Assembly: GCF_009914765.1 (NCBI RefSeq)
Contig: NZ_WYDS01000002.1
Location: 70,040-134,039 of the forward strand
Direction of reading: 5' to 3'
Origin: Halodesulfovibrio sp. MK-HDV
GTDB lineage: Bacteria > Desulfobacterota > Desulfovibrionia > Desulfovibrionales > Desulfovibrionaceae
DNA length: 64,000 bases
In this document: piece after piece, positions 62,036 to 64,000 of the stretch
Layout: every line of letters begins with the position of its first letter
Position numbering within the stretch: position 1 is the stretch's first letter
Program-made: the position numbers and the translations under genes
The notes under the pieces: model-generated
The model's database searches: none
What the model was told of the DNA's origin: nothing
The model's input: only the letters and a program-made list of their open reading frames with translations

Positions 62036-63055
62036 CTATTCGTTATAAGCCATGGTGACATGGGCTGTGCTTGGCATACTGTCTTCTGAATATATCCATG
62101 TGTCGCAGCCGAGTTGGCACCATTGGCCAAGTCCGAAGCGGGCTGGTTGCACTTCTTCTGCCTTAACTGTGAGTTCCACATCAAGTTCCAGTGGAGTCAT
62201 AAGGTAAAGCCGAACAAGTCGTTCAACTTCTTGTTTCGGGAAGGCTTGTGGAAGGAGCTTATGAAAAGTGTCTGCCGTCATTGGACCAAAGAGAATGCGT
62301 GCTTTACCGGAACGATCAGGGATATGGGAGCCTAGAATAGCATTTTCTCCCAGTACATCGCCTTGCATGTGTAAACGACAACGTTGGTCTTCAGGGATAG
62401 GCACCATACGTAGAACACATTCATCTACATCGACTTTATCTACTTCGAACATATCTGAAAGAAGGGCGCACAGACCAAAGGACGAGCGAGGATATTGGGT
62501 GAAAAGACCAATGTAGCGCAGCAGTTTCCAGCTATCTCGTATACCTTCCCGAAGTTGTGGATCTGCGAGTCCCAGCAGGCAGTAAAGTCGTTCTATTGTT
62601 TCAGCATCATTTTTTTCAATGGTCTGAAACATGAGGCGGTATTTTCCCCATGCTTTGTAGTACTGAACAAAAAAAGTATGGTTAAATATGTCCAGATAGT
62701 CCCGTACTGCGTTGTGTCCTTCTGATACGTCATCAAGCAGCTCTTCTGTATAGAATGTAGGGAGTGGTGAAGATGTGCCGTACAGCCCAAGAAATGTAGC
62801 TTCAAGATTATAGCGAACTTGATCATTGTCATCGCGTACTTCTTCAAGCTCAGTAATGTCTGTTGCAGGAAAGCCCAGTGTAAGTTCTGGACGTATGCGG
62901 ACTTTGTTCCAGAAGAATTTTTCGTTTACACGAGATTCTTCTTCGCCGGTCATAAGGCGTAAGAGACGGATCGCCTGTACAAAGGAGAATCTTGAAGGAG
63001 ACTCGAGAAGTTCCTTGGCTAAACCAGAGGGCGGTTGCCCAGTCTTGCTGGCCAT
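62036..63055 (-). CDS. tssG: T6SS baseplate protein TssG
   Basis: TssG forms the wedge of the baseplate with TssF. It has 339 residues with the pattern FSFVQAIRLLRLM near the start, VRIRPELTLGFPATDI, and LFGTSSPLPTFYTEELL-like GLYGTSSPLPTFYTEELL. It overlaps the end of tssF by 37 bases, typical for this pair. A GAGAAAT context precedes the ATG. Confidence 0.94.
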   Translation of the reverse strand: MASKTGQPPSGLAKELLESPSRFSFVQAIRLLRLMTGEEESRVNEKFFWNKVRIRPELTLGFPATDITELEEVRDDNDQVRYNLEATFLGLYGTSSPLPTFYTEELLDDVSEGHNAVRDYLDIFNHTFFVQYYKAWGKYRLMFQTIEKNDAETIERLYCLLGLADPQLREGIRDSWKLLRYIGLFTQYPRSSFGLCALLSDMFEVDKVDVDECVLRMVPIPEDQRCRLHMQGDVLGENAILGSHIPDRSGKARILFGPMTADTFHKLLPQAFPKQEVERLVRLYLMTPLELDVELTVKAEEVQPARFGLGQWCQLGCDTWIYSEDSMPSTAHVTMAYNE

Positions 63056-64000
63056 GTGTATTTCTCCTTATAGAGGCTATCTATAACGGTCAGACGGGTA
63101 AAACAGTTCACAGCAGCGTATCCCGCAATAAAACGGTCCAATACGCAGCCGAACAGGTACATGTCACCATTGTCAGCAAAGCCTTCTCTATCGAGTACAA
63201 TTTCAATCATCTGCCCGCGCACAAGGTGCCCTTTGACGAGTCTGTCTCCGGAAGTAACGGTTACCGATTGGATGGACTCAACACGTTTAGTGTTGGCGAC
63301 AACCTTGTTTTGATCTTTTGTGTCGGTAAAAATATAAATTTTGATAAGCGAGCGCAGCTTGTCCGCATCGGCTATGGAAAGGAAATTTGTGTATAAATGT
63401 GACAGCAAGCGCCAGAGTACGTTCTTTTCGAGAGGAGGCTGTACTGGTGCGGTTGGCTGAGAAATATTTTCGAATGTACTTAGTTCAGGTGAGGTATCTG
63501 TGCCCATGCAGATATCACCAGCTTGTAGTGCTGAGGCAAGGCTTGCATTTGTGCAATGAATATCGAGAGAAATAACTTCTTTTTTAGGTAGTCCTTCGTT
63601 TATTGGGTAGGCAACAGAAAGGCTTTGAACCGTTTCGTCTCCAATCGCAGAGCGGGTGCTGTTTACGGTATATACCGGTGTAGCATCCGTTTGTGGATTG
63701 AACATTTCAAAACGTTGGTATTCTCTGGTTTGGGCTGTGCCTTGTTCGACCCCGCGCACCCGATCTACTGAGTACACTTGGTAATGTGTCGGGTTCCCAC
63801 CAAAAGGAGTGATTTTATACTCGGGTCTTTTATGATCGAGCATGATGGGGGTTGCTGAATGCTTAAAAATATTGATGGCAGGGGTAGCAAATAAACGAAA
63901 ATCTTTGAGAGTACACTGTGGTGGTTCAAAATTTTTAGTATCGATGGTCAATGCAATTTCAAAATTTCGTCCCTGCTTGTTTTTCCAACTACCAAGATCG
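63019..64000 (-). CDS. tssF: T6SS baseplate protein TssF, C-terminal part (partial)
   Basis: The frame stays open to the window edge, so this is the C-terminal half of TssF, about 327 codons visible. Typical features are FRLFATPAINIFKHSATPIMLD-like FRLFATPAINIF and the C-terminal GDMYLFGCVLDRFIAGYAAVN and FTRLTVIDS. The gene continues beyond 64000, where the rest of the T6SS operon probably lies. The frame appears to start at TTG 63949, but that is an artefact of the cut-off. Confidence 0.94.
   Translation of the reverse strand, partial: DLGSWKNKQGRNFEIALTIDTKNFEPPQCTLKDFRLFATPAINIFKHSATPIMLDHKRPEYKITPFGGNPTHYQVYSVDRVRGVEQGTAQTREYQRFEMFNPQTDATPVYTVNSTRSAIGDETVQSLSVAYPINEGLPKKEVISLDIHCTNASLASALQAGDICMGTDTSPELSTFENISQPTAPVQPPLEKNVLWRLLSHLYTNFLSIADADKLRSLIKIYIFTDTKDQNKVVANTKRVESIQSVTVTSGDRLVKGHLVRGQMIEIVLDREGFADNGDMYLFGCVLDRFIAGYAAVNCFTRLTVIDSLYKEKYTWPARLGNRPLV

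Noticed and set aside
1-64000. CRISPR array or complete insertion sequence
   Set aside because: No regularly spaced repeats were seen, and no transposase gene with terminal inverted repeats was recognised.

Overview
The window looks like chromosomal DNA of a marine-type sulfate reducer of the Desulfovibrionaceae, probably close to Halodesulfovibrio. This is inferred from moderate GC by eye, the gene mix (S1-SppA pair, UPF0210 with an ACT protein, argC next to DUF1844, anaerobic ribonucleotide reductase, a bacterial PFK-2/FBPase-2-like enzyme) and GC-rich intergenic repeats. No rRNA genes or 16S sequence are present to confirm the species. Most of the window is densely coding and ordinary; the last 17 kb look accessory.

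Left part (1-30 kb): a YbjQ-like small protein; topA; a lysozyme-like protein behind a good sigma-54 promoter; a metal-efflux permease behind an ArsR/SmtB-like operator; an amino-acid racemase; an ACT-domain protein with UPF0210; nrdD preceded by a clear cobalamin riboswitch; a small secreted protein whose signal peptide is out of frame; a DJ-1/PfpI protein; a DinG-like helicase; gnd-zwf for the oxidative pentose phosphate pathway; an operon of metallophosphoesterase, Ser/Thr kinase, cysteine-cluster protein and hldD; a DUF190 protein; mutL; and malQ with a PFK-2/FBPase-2-like gene.

Middle (30-47 kb): rpsA-sppA, rimO, an orphan PAS-type histidine kinase, rdgB, an amino-acid transporter, an operon of PLP aminotransferase, DUF1844 and argC, a lipoprotein, a 23S rRNA-type methyltransferase gene broken by one base, and polA. 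Rho-independent terminators separate most convergent pairs.

Right part (47-64 kb): tRNA-Glu(TTC) followed at once by a tyrosine recombinase, an excisionase-like protein and a second recombinase of a different family. A gene-poor kilobase and a small ankyrin protein follow. Then comes a minus-strand type VI secretion locus, read as tssF(partial)-tssG-tssH(clpV)-unknown-tssJ-tssK-tssL-tssM-AMIN-like membrane protein. The T6SS components tssA, tssB, tssC, hcp, tssE, vgrG and PAAR are not in the window and probably lie beyond position 64000. The layout allows, but does not prove, that the T6SS was carried in on a tRNA-Glu-targeted island.

GC-rich dispersed repeats lie between genes at about 6.24, 6.44, 13.78 and 19.6 kb, with a second hairpin-type repeat candidate at 43.8 kb. 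No CRISPR array, complete insertion sequence or origin of replication was seen.
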